Source: Ophiura sarsii
Lineage: Eukaryota > Echinodermata > Ophiuroidea > Amphilepidida > Ophiuridae
Direction of reading: 5' to 3'
Assembly (NCBI GenBank): GCA_035610835.1
Contig: CM069441.1
Location: 80,771,848 to 80,835,847 of the forward strand
DNA: 64,000 nt
This document shows, piece by piece, positions 61,201 through 64,000 of the stretch. The translations under genes were made by a program, and so were the position numbers. Positions within the stretch are counted from its first letter, which is position 1; every line of letters starts with the position of its first letter. The notes beneath the pieces were generated by a model. It was given only the letters and a program-made list of their open reading frames with translations, did not search any database and had not been told where the DNA came from.

Positions 61201-64000
61201 GTATCAAACTATGAAGTAGAAATTTGCTAATTAAATGTATATCTCAGATTTTTTGTACCGATTTTTGATTTTTGATTAGCCAACATCAAAACACCTGGTC
61301 AGGGACTTTTTGTGTAAGGTGTATAGAAAACCAATGACGATGAATAATAGTGCACTGACCTTGTTTCCAGCGAATGGACTTTCTCCTCTTTGATTTCTAG
61401 AGTCTTTTTCAAAGTGTCTTCCATGCGGTTTTCTAGTGCTTTGAATCGACTGTAGACGAAAACAAAAAGTAAAAACAAACACACATAATTAATCAAAATT
61501 ACTTGAGTTTATACTAATCACCAATTATTCCATTAATATATAAATGAAAGTATAATCTAAGTAAAGGTGAGACCAGCAATTGGAAAAGTGCTCAACCAGT
61601 TCGAAACAGTTCTGTCGAGCAATATGTGATTGCTCAAGTCTTATTTAATTTGATATCATTGAAAGTATAAATATTTGGCCATAACAGCTAGAAAGAAAAA
61701 TAAATTCTGCACATTTAAAGGGACATGAAGTGGTGTTGACATTTTTCATTTATTTTCTATTTACTTCAGAATTCAAGATGAACATTAAAAATTGCCATTA
61801 TTGTTGTTTCAACTCACAAAATACAGCAAAACTTGAATAAAACAATACCATCGCTATTTATTGAAAAACGCCCTCGATGCAAATATGGTTCGCGATATGT
61901 AACACGCGTGCTGCAGGGGGATACTGTTTGACGTAATATGCTGATCTAGCGGAGATCAGCATTTTTGAATCAACGTTTTGTTGTACAAAGAAGGCTGATT
62001 TTTCTTAATCCATAGGTGTAAGTTCATACATGTAATACAATTGTAAAAATATACAAATCCCAGTTGTTATCATCTATTTTTGTAATTGAGGGCGCTGCCT
62101 CCACAACATCTCTTAATGCCCCTTTAAGTACAAATAAACTTGATACTGATGATGATTTTCTGTTATTTCACCGGCAAGTTATCTGTCTCTCTTGATTGTT
62201 CACTCGCTTACATTTATGGGGAGGGGGAACCCTCACCAACTACTTTATGGCTGGACTTTCAAGAGTATATGCCACTTCCGTCAGAAATTAACTCCTCTAA
62301 ATTATTGCCTGGCTTGCAAATAGACATACATGCAAAGACTGATTGATGCTATGTACACACGTGCATGAAAACTGCATGTTTTGGTGATATCACCAAATTA
62401 AACATGCAGTTCTGCAGGGAAAAACTGACCTTTCATCACTCTGCATTTCTTCGTGGAGTAACTTTTCCTTGTCTAAACCGATCTTGTCGAGTTCAGTGGC
62501 AAGTTTTTCTAAATCGTTACTGAGTTGTTGTGTCTTGATTTTTTCACCAACAAGTTCCTGCAAACAAAAAGTTACAACATCCAAACACGTTTAATTTCCC
62601 AGGATTGAGTATGGATACATACAAATTATAGAAAATATTTTTTGGAATTAAAGAAAATATCTTGATATCTAAACAATAAAATTAACTTTTACTTTAAATA
62701 GCTCAATATTGATTCAAATAAATAAAATTTAATTTAGTAAAAAATAGTTTAAACTATAAAAGAGAAAAAGAAACGTGAGCCAACTTGCCGGTGCACAGTT
62801 GATATACTTGGCTTTCTTGGCGCGTACTAGCTCTCGAAATATGCTTTCGCAAACCAAACCAGCTCCTCACTCAGGCACACAACAAGCTAGAAAATGGTTG
62901 GTTCTTTCCTCAAGAATTCGCTCATTAATTCTTTCTTCAAGATTTTTGCTTTCTATGTAATCGTAACCCTATAGTTTAACCAGTTCCAAATTTGTTTTTT
63001 ATCTCTCCGCGCGCAAAAGCAATCCCAGCGTGCGCGCGCGATTACGGCCACGCGCACACGGTTTTGGCTGCACATTAATTAACTCACGCGTATGTTGCAT
63101 ATTGCGCTTGCTGCCGTCATGATCGTCCGCGTCCTTCTGTTTTCATTCGCTGCTGCAAGGAGGCTTCCCCAATATGGAACTGATCAAACTATATTACTCA
63201 TGTAATAATATCGCCTTTAGTTACGTAAATCACCCAGGTTTTTCTTTTGTTATATTAGTTATGGTATGAGTGACAAGTAGTCAATAAACGGATTAAAATA
63301 AGTGCTAGTATGTGCAAAAAAAATATTTGAGGAAATGTGCAAATTTTGTTACAATAATATCCATATAAGGAACACCAACATAACTAGACAGAAGAAATAA
63401 TTGTGCGCAAATTTTGTTACCAAAGTGAGGTCACAGCTGTTATTTTCAACTAGATTTTGAAAAAGAATCCTTACGGATTTTCTGTTTGTTCTTTATACTC
63501 CAGTTAAGTTAATATCCACATACATAAACCTCGTGACACGGGTGAGTGTTACATGATTTTATGTGTATGCAAACATTCTCTCTTTATACTGCAGACGACA
63601 CACACACACACACACACATTTCATCACTGTTCTATCAAAATCTGGCCCTTCAGCATGTATAAAGTAATACTTCTGATGTATAACCTTTGGGTAGTCTGCT
63701 CTTAACATGCTCAGGGGCTAAAACAAATACAATTAATAATACCTTGTAATTATTCTTGCCCCTAAACATGTATAAAAAACCAATTCCTATACATAACCGT
63801 CGAGCATATTTATTGTATACATGTTGAAGGGTCGGAAAGACATGTTGGTTTTGACACAACAGCGACGATATTTCAATATTTCACTCAGCTTTAAGGAAAT
63901 CTTACCTCCCGAAGAGATGTTAAAGTCTTCTTGTCCATGGTGGACTGCTTCAGGAAATCTTTACTTTCCTTCTCCAGTTCTTTGAGTTTGTACCCGCTGT
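27258..64000 (-). CDS. CCDC88C: CCDC88 family protein (Girdin/Daple; Daple-like C-terminus), 3' part of gene, 17 exons
   Basis: Girdin/Daple proteins are large scaffolds linking microtubules, Dishevelled and G-protein signalling. Exons in 5'-3' order: 64000-63906 (cut by the window edge), 62557-62430, 61449-61360, 58809-58596, 57602-57336, 55662-55277, 54748-54643, 53172-53027, 51781-51701, 50919-50874, 50172-49989, 48925-48812, 47601-47500, 43817-43611, 40103-39999, 37596-37342 and 28243-27258. All joins are in frame, giving 1169 residues. Residues 1-~500 are the heptad-rich coiled coil and align block by block with vertebrate Girdin (for example LREELVGEKIKTQQL, TLKKTLEIKEEK, LRRQKEKLEEKIMEQY). 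A basic patch follows, then a disordered Ser/Pro-rich tail ending VWYEYGCV, a class of PDZ ligand known from Daple. The Hook domain is beyond the window. Invertebrates generally have one CCDC88 gene, so it may be pre-duplicate rather than a strict CCDC88C orthologue. Possible poly(A) signals are ATTAAA at 27215-27210 and AATAAA at 25825-25820. Confidence 0.88.
27291..27360 (-). repeat. Short GEK/DEK coding repeat before the PDZ ligand
   Basis: A nine-base periodicity on the plus strand (ttctcaccc type) encodes alternating GEK/DEK triplets and KKKSS, giving a mixed-charge spacer just before SSVWYEYGCV. Confidence 0.8.
27434..27632 (-). repeat. In-frame 30-bp tandem repeat in the CCDC88 tail
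   Basis: Seven copies of a 30-base unit encoding N-A-A-I-H-G-S-P-Q-K/R inside the last exon. Copies differ by a few bases, with K/R exchange and one NHMS variant, and the frame is kept. Such arrays change copy number easily by replication slippage. Confidence 0.9.
28566..28683. mobile_element. 118-bp palindromic MITE, copy 1
   Basis: GTTCATACTCCCGTCGTTG inverted as CAACGACAGGAGTGTGAAC; inner arms share GCATCGGCAG..TCCGCCATCGTTGGC. Same family as 29893-30016. Confidence 0.75.
29893..30016. mobile_element. Palindromic MITE, copy 2
   Basis: GCACGTTAAAACTCCTGTTG ... TACAACGACGAGACTTTTAA. The centre (cggtcaacgttagcaaataa) resembles copy 1 (cgggtagcatcggcagataa). Confidence 0.65.
33880..33927 (+). 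repeat. 24-bp perfect tandem duplication
   Basis: 'cacctacgtgtatatggtac' + 'atgt' occurs twice, head to tail, without change. Confidence 0.95.
34561..35005. mobile_element. Foldback element, family with 'gccaaaaagtg'
   Basis: TTAAGGGAGGTGTCAACCC inverted as GGGTTGACACCTCCCTTAA. Arms of ~100 bases include 'atcaagcactgtaactttta'. The inner palindrome TGACCAAAAAGTGCCAAAAA / TTGGCACTTTTTGGTCA resembles that of 58062-58560. Confidence 0.8.
35367..35434 (+). repeat. 34-bp perfect tandem duplication
   Basis: 'gatgagatattacagctatt' + 'aaagttaactcatt' occurs twice in direct succession. Confidence 0.95.
36381..36624. mobile_element. 'TATAGTTTGATCAG' MITE, copy 3
   Basis: 244 bp: GGTTGATCAGTTCCCAAATT ... 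CGCCAATTTGGAACTGATCA ... ACTATA, with internal 'gaatgaatacagaaggacgt' and 'gcgcagagagataaaaacc'. Confidence 0.85.
37342..37596 (-). CDS. CCDC88C: CCDC88 window exon 16
   Basis: ENDTVFDEDSPRSQYTKSGN, then RRKSTHGMLDRIKSRSREIL, GDMRYGSTPNLARDF and a Lys/Gly-rich end. RRKSTHGML recalls the vertebrate tail motif 'RRTSIHDFL'. The acceptor is CCTCAACAG|AAAA. The donor AGTG|GTAAAA at 37341 keeps phase 1; AAA|GTAGGT ten bases earlier (phase 0) would also work with another acceptor of the last exon. The frame stays open to TAG at 37289, which would give a tail lacking the PDZ ligand if the intron were retained. Confidence 0.8.
37597..39998. other. CCDC88 intron with one MITE and a short foldback
   Basis: Besides 38351-38865, the stretch 39109-39202 begins CTTAAAGGCATATTATG and ends CATAATATGCCTTTAA, a short foldback of the TTAAAGG family. 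The open frame on the + strand at 39660-40133 overlaps exon 15 on the opposite strand and is a shadow. Confidence 0.55.
38351..38865. mobile_element. 515-bp MITE with TGGCCCGTATTCTCGTAC ends
   Basis: Left TGGCCCGTATTCTCGTAC, right GTACGAGAATACGGCCCA, one mismatch. Internal 'gttaaacacggttttaagct' and 'ttagttaaacacggttttaa' recur, giving secondary inverted pairs. Confidence 0.8.
39999..40103 (-). CDS. CCDC88C: CCDC88 window exon 15
   Basis: EGDKDSGSDDNSPPVTSPSG, then DKALPAATDGNTSAPG. Composition resembles the neighbouring tail exons. The acceptor is CCAACCAG|AGGG, with a poor pyrimidine tract. The donor is CCCG|GTAATG. Symmetric phase 1. The alternative acceptor two bases on would bring an early stop. 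Confidence 0.65.
40104..43610. other. CCDC88 intron; T-rich tract and local duplications
   Basis: A C run (40947-40963), a T-rich stretch with repeated 'cagatttttttc' (41355-41450), and duplications: 'tttctattgtgttttg...cggcttaaacagattta' at 42371-42519 and 42602-42748, and 'gtcaagatgctggatgttga' at 41923 and 42519. No gene seen. A 29-codon + strand frame at 43119-43214 was judged chance. Confidence 0.55.
43611..43817 (-). CDS. CCDC88C: CCDC88 window exon 14
   Basis: Ser/Pro/Arg-rich: SVPARFGRRSMLESQPPISR, NSFGGRQLKTSHSFSSRPSP, PPPNYCSGQYATYSSRG. GC-rich against AT-rich introns. The acceptor is TTCCGCAG|CGTC and the donor TGTG|GTATGA. Symmetric phase 1. Disordered tail with possible SH3/14-3-3-like ligands, inferred from composition only. 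Confidence 0.8.
46419..46505 (-). CDS. Candidate cassette exon of the CCDC88 tail
   Basis: An 87-base open stretch between a strong acceptor (pyrimidine tract CCCCCTCTTTTGTAG) and a strong donor (TATA|GTGAGT). Read in the phase left by exon 13 it gives CSCCDLLQQMGWNFIFADNS followed by an acidic DDDDDSDY run. It ends with one base, as needed by exon 14. I do not recognise the sequence from vertebrate Girdin or Daple. It could be a chance (GAY)n stretch between two good splice sites. Confidence 0.33.
46603..46833. mobile_element. 231-bp MITE with TGTGACCACCCACAACGAAC ends
   Basis: TGTGACCACCCACAACGAAC inverted at the right as GTTTGTCGTGGATGGTCACA, with CCCAGTG / CACTGGG continuing the pairing. 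'tat' left and 'tgt' right leave the target duplication unclear. Confidence 0.75.
47500..47601 (-). CDS. CCDC88C: CCDC88 window exon 13
   Basis: GSYSMSTDDLRMQQGSLMAS, then MNMLDKRGLSRK. Met/Ser-rich tail segment; compare vertebrate 'STMNDLVQSMVLAGGQW', a weak match. The acceptor is CCTCGCAG|GATC and the donor AAAG|GTAAGA. Symmetric phase 1. Confidence 0.75.
48812..48925 (-). CDS. CCDC88C: CCDC88 window exon 12
   Basis: EERRSSEDTSPGRRRLETAP, then NRLSLLEERGLHS: polar, Ser/Arg-rich, disordered. The acceptor is CTTCACAG|AAGA and the donor AGTG|GTAAGA. Phase 1 on both sides, so it can be skipped without a frame change. Confidence 0.75.
49043..49130. repeat. 88-bp hairpin in a CCDC88 intron
   Basis: AGGGAAAAAAGTTCCCAT ... 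GTACTATTTCCCTG is followed by GAGGGAAATAGTAC ... ATGGGAACTTTTTCCCT. Two paired segments with a short loop. Confidence 0.8.
49624..49793 (+). repeat. Dispersed repeat 'GGCTGGAAC...CAACCAGCCAGTCGGG', copy 2
   Basis: Same family as 19304-19516: 'gcagggctggaac', 'tcaaccagccagtcgggcag' and 'gggcaagtgctatttacagg'. Confidence 0.75.
49989..50172 (-). CDS. CCDC88C: CCDC88 window exon 11 (start of tail)
   Basis: ARNKDKEKRKSRNYDHTL, a His/Gly-rich stretch, then SVGDNSSQGSEVNSLDGSP, resembling Girdin 'SSSVGSNSLEDGQ'. The acceptor is TTCAACAG|GCTC and the donor TTAG|GTTAGT. It ends in phase 1, the phase of all further tail introns. Confidence 0.85.
50563..50799. mobile_element. 'TATAGTTTGATCAG' MITE, copy 4
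   Basis: 237 bp inside a 700-bp CCDC88 intron, 75 bases downstream of the donor of exon 10. TATATTTTGATCAGTTTCAA ... TTTGAAACTGATTGCACTAT, with 'gggaatgaatacaaaa' and 'cgcggagagataaaaacc' inside. Confidence 0.85.
50874..50919 (-). CDS. CCDC88C: CCDC88 window exon 10 (basic patch micro-exon)
   Basis: A 46-base exon encoding KHKGGLNLNFLRKIHK with the split Lys. It occupies the place of the basic 'RRGNWITLKMRKLIKSKK' segment following the Girdin coiled coil, a membrane/phosphoinositide-binding stretch in vertebrates. The acceptor is CATTATAG|ACAT and the donor CACAAG|GTAAGA. It is too short to stand out as an open frame; similarity and phase support it. Confidence 0.75.
51701..51781 (-). CDS. 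CCDC88C: CCDC88 window exon 9 (end of coiled coil)
   Basis: EEQLHNLRRQKEKLEEKIME, then QYKTPPKK. 'LxxLRRQKEKLEEKIMDQYK' is nearly invariant in the family and marks the coiled-coil end. The acceptor is TTTTCCAG|GGAG and the donor AAA|GTAAGT. Confidence 0.93.
52823..52976. mobile_element. Palindromic element, ATTATCCTTTT family, copy 1
   Basis: ATAAGGTTTGTCGCAAATCG ... ATTGATTATCCTTTTATGTT, mirrored as GATTGGCGATAAGGCTTAT. Its left flank (52438-52507, 'ctgcgccttttaagttacg') has a relative beside copy 2. Confidence 0.75.
53027..53172 (-). CDS. CCDC88C: CCDC88 window exon 8
   Basis: MLYQMNSNLEDENRRLMEQL and QNAELLVQTLETKEMHHEEQ match Girdin 'lLsQLKGNLEEENRHLLDQIqtLMLQNrtLLEQnmEsKDlfHvEQRq'. The acceptor is CCCCTGTAG|ATGC and the donor CTAGA|GTAAGT. 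A large TIR element begins about 50 bases upstream of the acceptor. Confidence 0.9.
53223..54035. mobile_element. 813-bp TIR element with 7-bp target duplication
   Basis: The first 25 bases (CTGAGACGAATATACC...) are a perfect inverse of the last 25 (...GGTATATTCGTCTCAG). Flanks are gtgtaag at 53216-53222 and 54036-54042. Inside, near-perfect arms 53453-53630 and 53670-53845 make a long hairpin. No coding capacity; superfamily not recognised. Confidence 0.85.
54643..54748 (-). CDS. CCDC88C: CCDC88 window exon 7
   Basis: RNLQLEHTSLQGLLSEAKD, then VEMDKVKLEHKCE. Corresponds to Girdin '...LEAEFSKLKEQYQQLDxTxxKLNNQCE'. The acceptor is TTTCACTAG|AAAT and the donor TGTGAG|GTCAGT. Phase 2 in, 0 out. 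Confidence 0.85.
55277..55662 (-). CDS. CCDC88C: CCDC88 window exon 6
   Basis: The longest coiled-coil exon here (128 codons). ERFEELDSNYESLLNDHETL, EHEKLISEHGSLKTAHRN and NSLQRSYTTLNSSHSRLNL match Girdin 'YDSLIKDHEKLE...YESLISKHGTLKSAHKNLE...LNHTYSQLL'. The exon is GC-rich compared with the flanking introns. The acceptor is TTTTGCAG|GAAC and the donor TATAG|GTAAGT. Confidence 0.93.
55984..56400. mobile_element. ~417-bp TIR element
   Basis: ACATTCGGCGTGTTTCCAC at the left, inverted as TGCGGAAACATGCTGAATGT at the right. 'tgtggaaacacac' occurs twice inside, as do 'aaaccg' repeats. Lies in the intron before CCDC88 exon 6. Confidence 0.65.
56832..57012. mobile_element. Palindromic element, ATTATCCTTTT family, copy 2
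   Basis: AATCAATTGATTATCCTTTT + CTGATGCATTGTGGGATC, mirrored by CAATCCCACAATGCATCAG + AAAAGGATAATCAATTGATT. Arms of ~75 bases are almost perfect. Flank 56780-56831 matches the flank of copy 1. Confidence 0.85.
57336..57602 (-). CDS. CCDC88C: CCDC88 window exon 5
   Basis: NATLLAENTSLKTQLESLQ ... QVENSTVNSQKDALQ ... DTDYEKLK: 89 residues of coiled coil with both phases 0. 'QVENST(V/L)NSQ' is shared with Girdin. The acceptor is TTCTCCAG|AATG and the donor TTGAAG|GTAAGA. Confidence 0.9.
57945..58025 (-). mobile_element. tRNA-like SINE head
   Basis: On the minus strand, GTGGAGTGGTTAGAGCATGG (A-box region, 58020-58001) and GGGTTCAAATCCC (B box, 57980-57968). Spacing is tRNA-like, but the variable region is too long for a clean tRNA. 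Confidence 0.6.
58062..58560. mobile_element. Foldback element with 'gccaaaaatgg' centre, bordered by a C run
   Basis: TTTAAAGGGGGACTCAAGGA ... GTGAGTGCTGTAATTA, mirrored by TAATTACAGCACTCAC ... CTTCCTTAAGCGCCCC. Relative of 34561-35005. The right edge runs into 26 consecutive C (58532-58557), 38 bases from CCDC88 exon 4. Confidence 0.75.
58596..58809 (-). CDS. CCDC88C: CCDC88 window exon 4
   Basis: Coiled-coil segment with RLKESVNRNQKITDELRG, QQRVEEEQQALDDKSPDG and MQMKDHLVELERT. The equivalent Girdin segment ends '...VKDRLIEVERN'. The acceptor is CTCCACAG|GTTA and the donor AACG|GTAAGT. A run of 26 C on the + strand lies 38 bases downstream of the exon. Confidence 0.87.
58920..59215 (+). 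pseudogene. 3' end of a LINE (non-LTR retrotransposon) ORF2
   Basis: A frame ending RRRKLWNALPDIVKTLPTTV-TKFKSGLKTHFL before a stop. 'xxLWNxLPxxixxxxsxxxFKxxLKtxlf' is the usual C-terminus of CR1/L2-like ORF2 proteins. Only ~95 residues remain; a direct repeat (HRSEDD twice) lies upstream. Sits in the CCDC88 intron next to exon 4, opposite strand to the host gene. Confidence 0.6.
59707..59899. mobile_element. 193-bp palindromic MITE
   Basis: TATAATCAAAACAAATAATT + GTCGATCATAGC is inverted as GCTATGATCGAC + AATTATTTGTTTTGATTATA with no mismatch. 'ctgaataggaact' occurs just outside both ends (59691 and 59924). Confidence 0.85.
60020..60130. repeat. Hairpin
   Basis: AATAATATGCAGTCAAAAGT + AGAAAATGCTGTGATTA is followed by TAATAGTCACAGCATTTTCT + ACTTATGACTTCATATTATT, forming ~38-base imperfect arms. 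Confidence 0.75.
60225..60440 (-). mobile_element. SINE-like repeat with B-box and 'TGTCCTTGGGCAAG' core
   Basis: On the minus strand, GAGTTCTAATCCC (B-box-like), then CACCATGGCCAACTTG, then TGTCCTTGGGCAAGATACTT. This core block is familiar from many marine-animal SINEs (from memory). Confidence 0.55.
60754..61323. mobile_element. 570-bp foldback element ending 36 bp from a CCDC88 donor
   Basis: ATACACCTAACACAAAAAGC ... inverted as CTTTTTGTGTAAGGTGTAT, with further paired blocks inside (GTTTGATACTTCATTCATAA / TTATGAATGAAGTATCAAAC). Arms of ~230 bases. Confidence 0.8.
61360..61449 (-). CDS. CCDC88C: CCDC88 window exon 3
   Basis: SRFKALENRMEDTLKKTLE, then IKEEKVHSLET. Matches Girdin 'SRYKLLESKLESTLKKSLEIKEEKIAALEAR'. 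The acceptor is GTCTACAG|TCGA and the donor CAAG|GTCAGT. A 570-bp foldback element ends only 36 bases beyond the donor. Confidence 0.9.
61713..62128. mobile_element. ~416-bp TIR element, TTTAAAGGG ends
   Basis: TTTAAAGGGACATGAAG at the left and CTTAATGCCCCTTTAAG at the right pair with few mismatches. It contains 'ttgagggcgctgcc' near the right end, a block also seen in the 11.4- and 13.9-kb foldback copies. Confidence 0.55.
62430..62557 (-). CDS. CCDC88C: CCDC88 window exon 2
   Basis: ELVGEKIKTQQLSNDLEKL and ELDKIGLDKEKLLHEEMQSDE continue the coiled coil and match Girdin 'DLVSEKLKtQQmnnDLEKLthELEKIGLnKErLLHdE'. The acceptor is TTTGCAG|GAAC and the donor AAAG|GTCAGT, phase 2. Confidence 0.9.
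62970..63193. mobile_element. 'TATAGTTTGATCAG' MITE, copy 5 (inverted orientation)
   Basis: TATAGTTTAACCAGTTCCAA ... CCAATATGGAACTGATCAAA + CTATA, with 'tttatctctccgcgcgcaaa' and 'ttcattcgctgctgcaagga' inside, the reverse of copies 1, 3 and 4. Confidence 0.85.
63597..63620 (+). repeat. (CA)n microsatellite
   Basis: Perfect CA dinucleotide run in the intron before the edge-most CCDC88 exon. Confidence 0.9.
63906..64000 (-). CDS. CCDC88C: CCDC88 window exon 1 (partial at edge)
   Basis: Coiled-coil segment YKLKELEKESKDFLKQ ... KTLTSLRE, cut by the window end. The donor is GGGAG|GTAAG, phase 0. It aligns with Girdin '...LKDLEKENK...KTLxTLRE'. The 5' part of the exon and the acceptor are outside the window. 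Confidence 0.85.

Overview
This is a window of animal nuclear DNA. It is AT-rich, its genes are split by long GT-AG introns, and it is full of short transposon relics. It holds two recognisable protein-coding genes facing each other. The left gene (+ strand, about 2.48-14.94 kb, ten coding exons, apparently complete) encodes D-glutamate cyclase, the mitochondrial enzyme called DGLUCY (C14orf159) in vertebrates. The right gene (- strand, from beyond the right edge down to 27.26 kb, seventeen exons seen) encodes the coiled-coil core and C-terminal tail of a CCDC88 family protein (Girdin/Daple). Its last residues, EYGCV, form the PDZ-binding tail typical of Daple (CCDC88C). The N-terminal Hook domain lies outside the window.

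From memory, human chromosome 14q32 has DGLUCY(+) and CCDC88C(-) as convergent near-neighbours with the single-exon gene GPR68 between them. The same pair and orientation here suggests an old deuterostome linkage. The gene content, the tRNA-derived SINEs and the many MITEs fit a marine invertebrate deuterostome, perhaps an echinoderm or hemichordate. The species cannot be fixed from the sequence, and no GPR68-like reading frame is visible in the 12.3 kb between the genes.

Layout: 1-2.48 kb is upstream sequence with a G-run, direct repeats and a tRNA-like SINE. 2.48-14.94 kb is DGLUCY, with introns holding two more SINE copies, a ~95-bp tandem repeat, several terminal-inverted-repeat (TIR) elements, a 185-bp degenerate tandem array and a scrap of Gypsy-like pol. 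14.94-27.26 kb is intergenic: foldback elements, a hAT-type element with an 8-bp target duplication and another long-TIR element nested in it, a pogo-like MITE, a cluster of ~20-bp palindromes and a 36-bp minisatellite. 27.26-64 kb is the CCDC88 gene, whose introns carry more foldback and MITE families, a LINE 3' end and SINEs.

The two proteins do not obviously work together: one is a metabolic enzyme, the other a signalling and cytoskeletal scaffold. Every splice junction was chosen by hand from consensus sites, reading-frame phase and similarity to family members. All exon joins are phase-consistent in both genes, giving a 635-residue DGLUCY model and a 1169-residue partial CCDC88 model.
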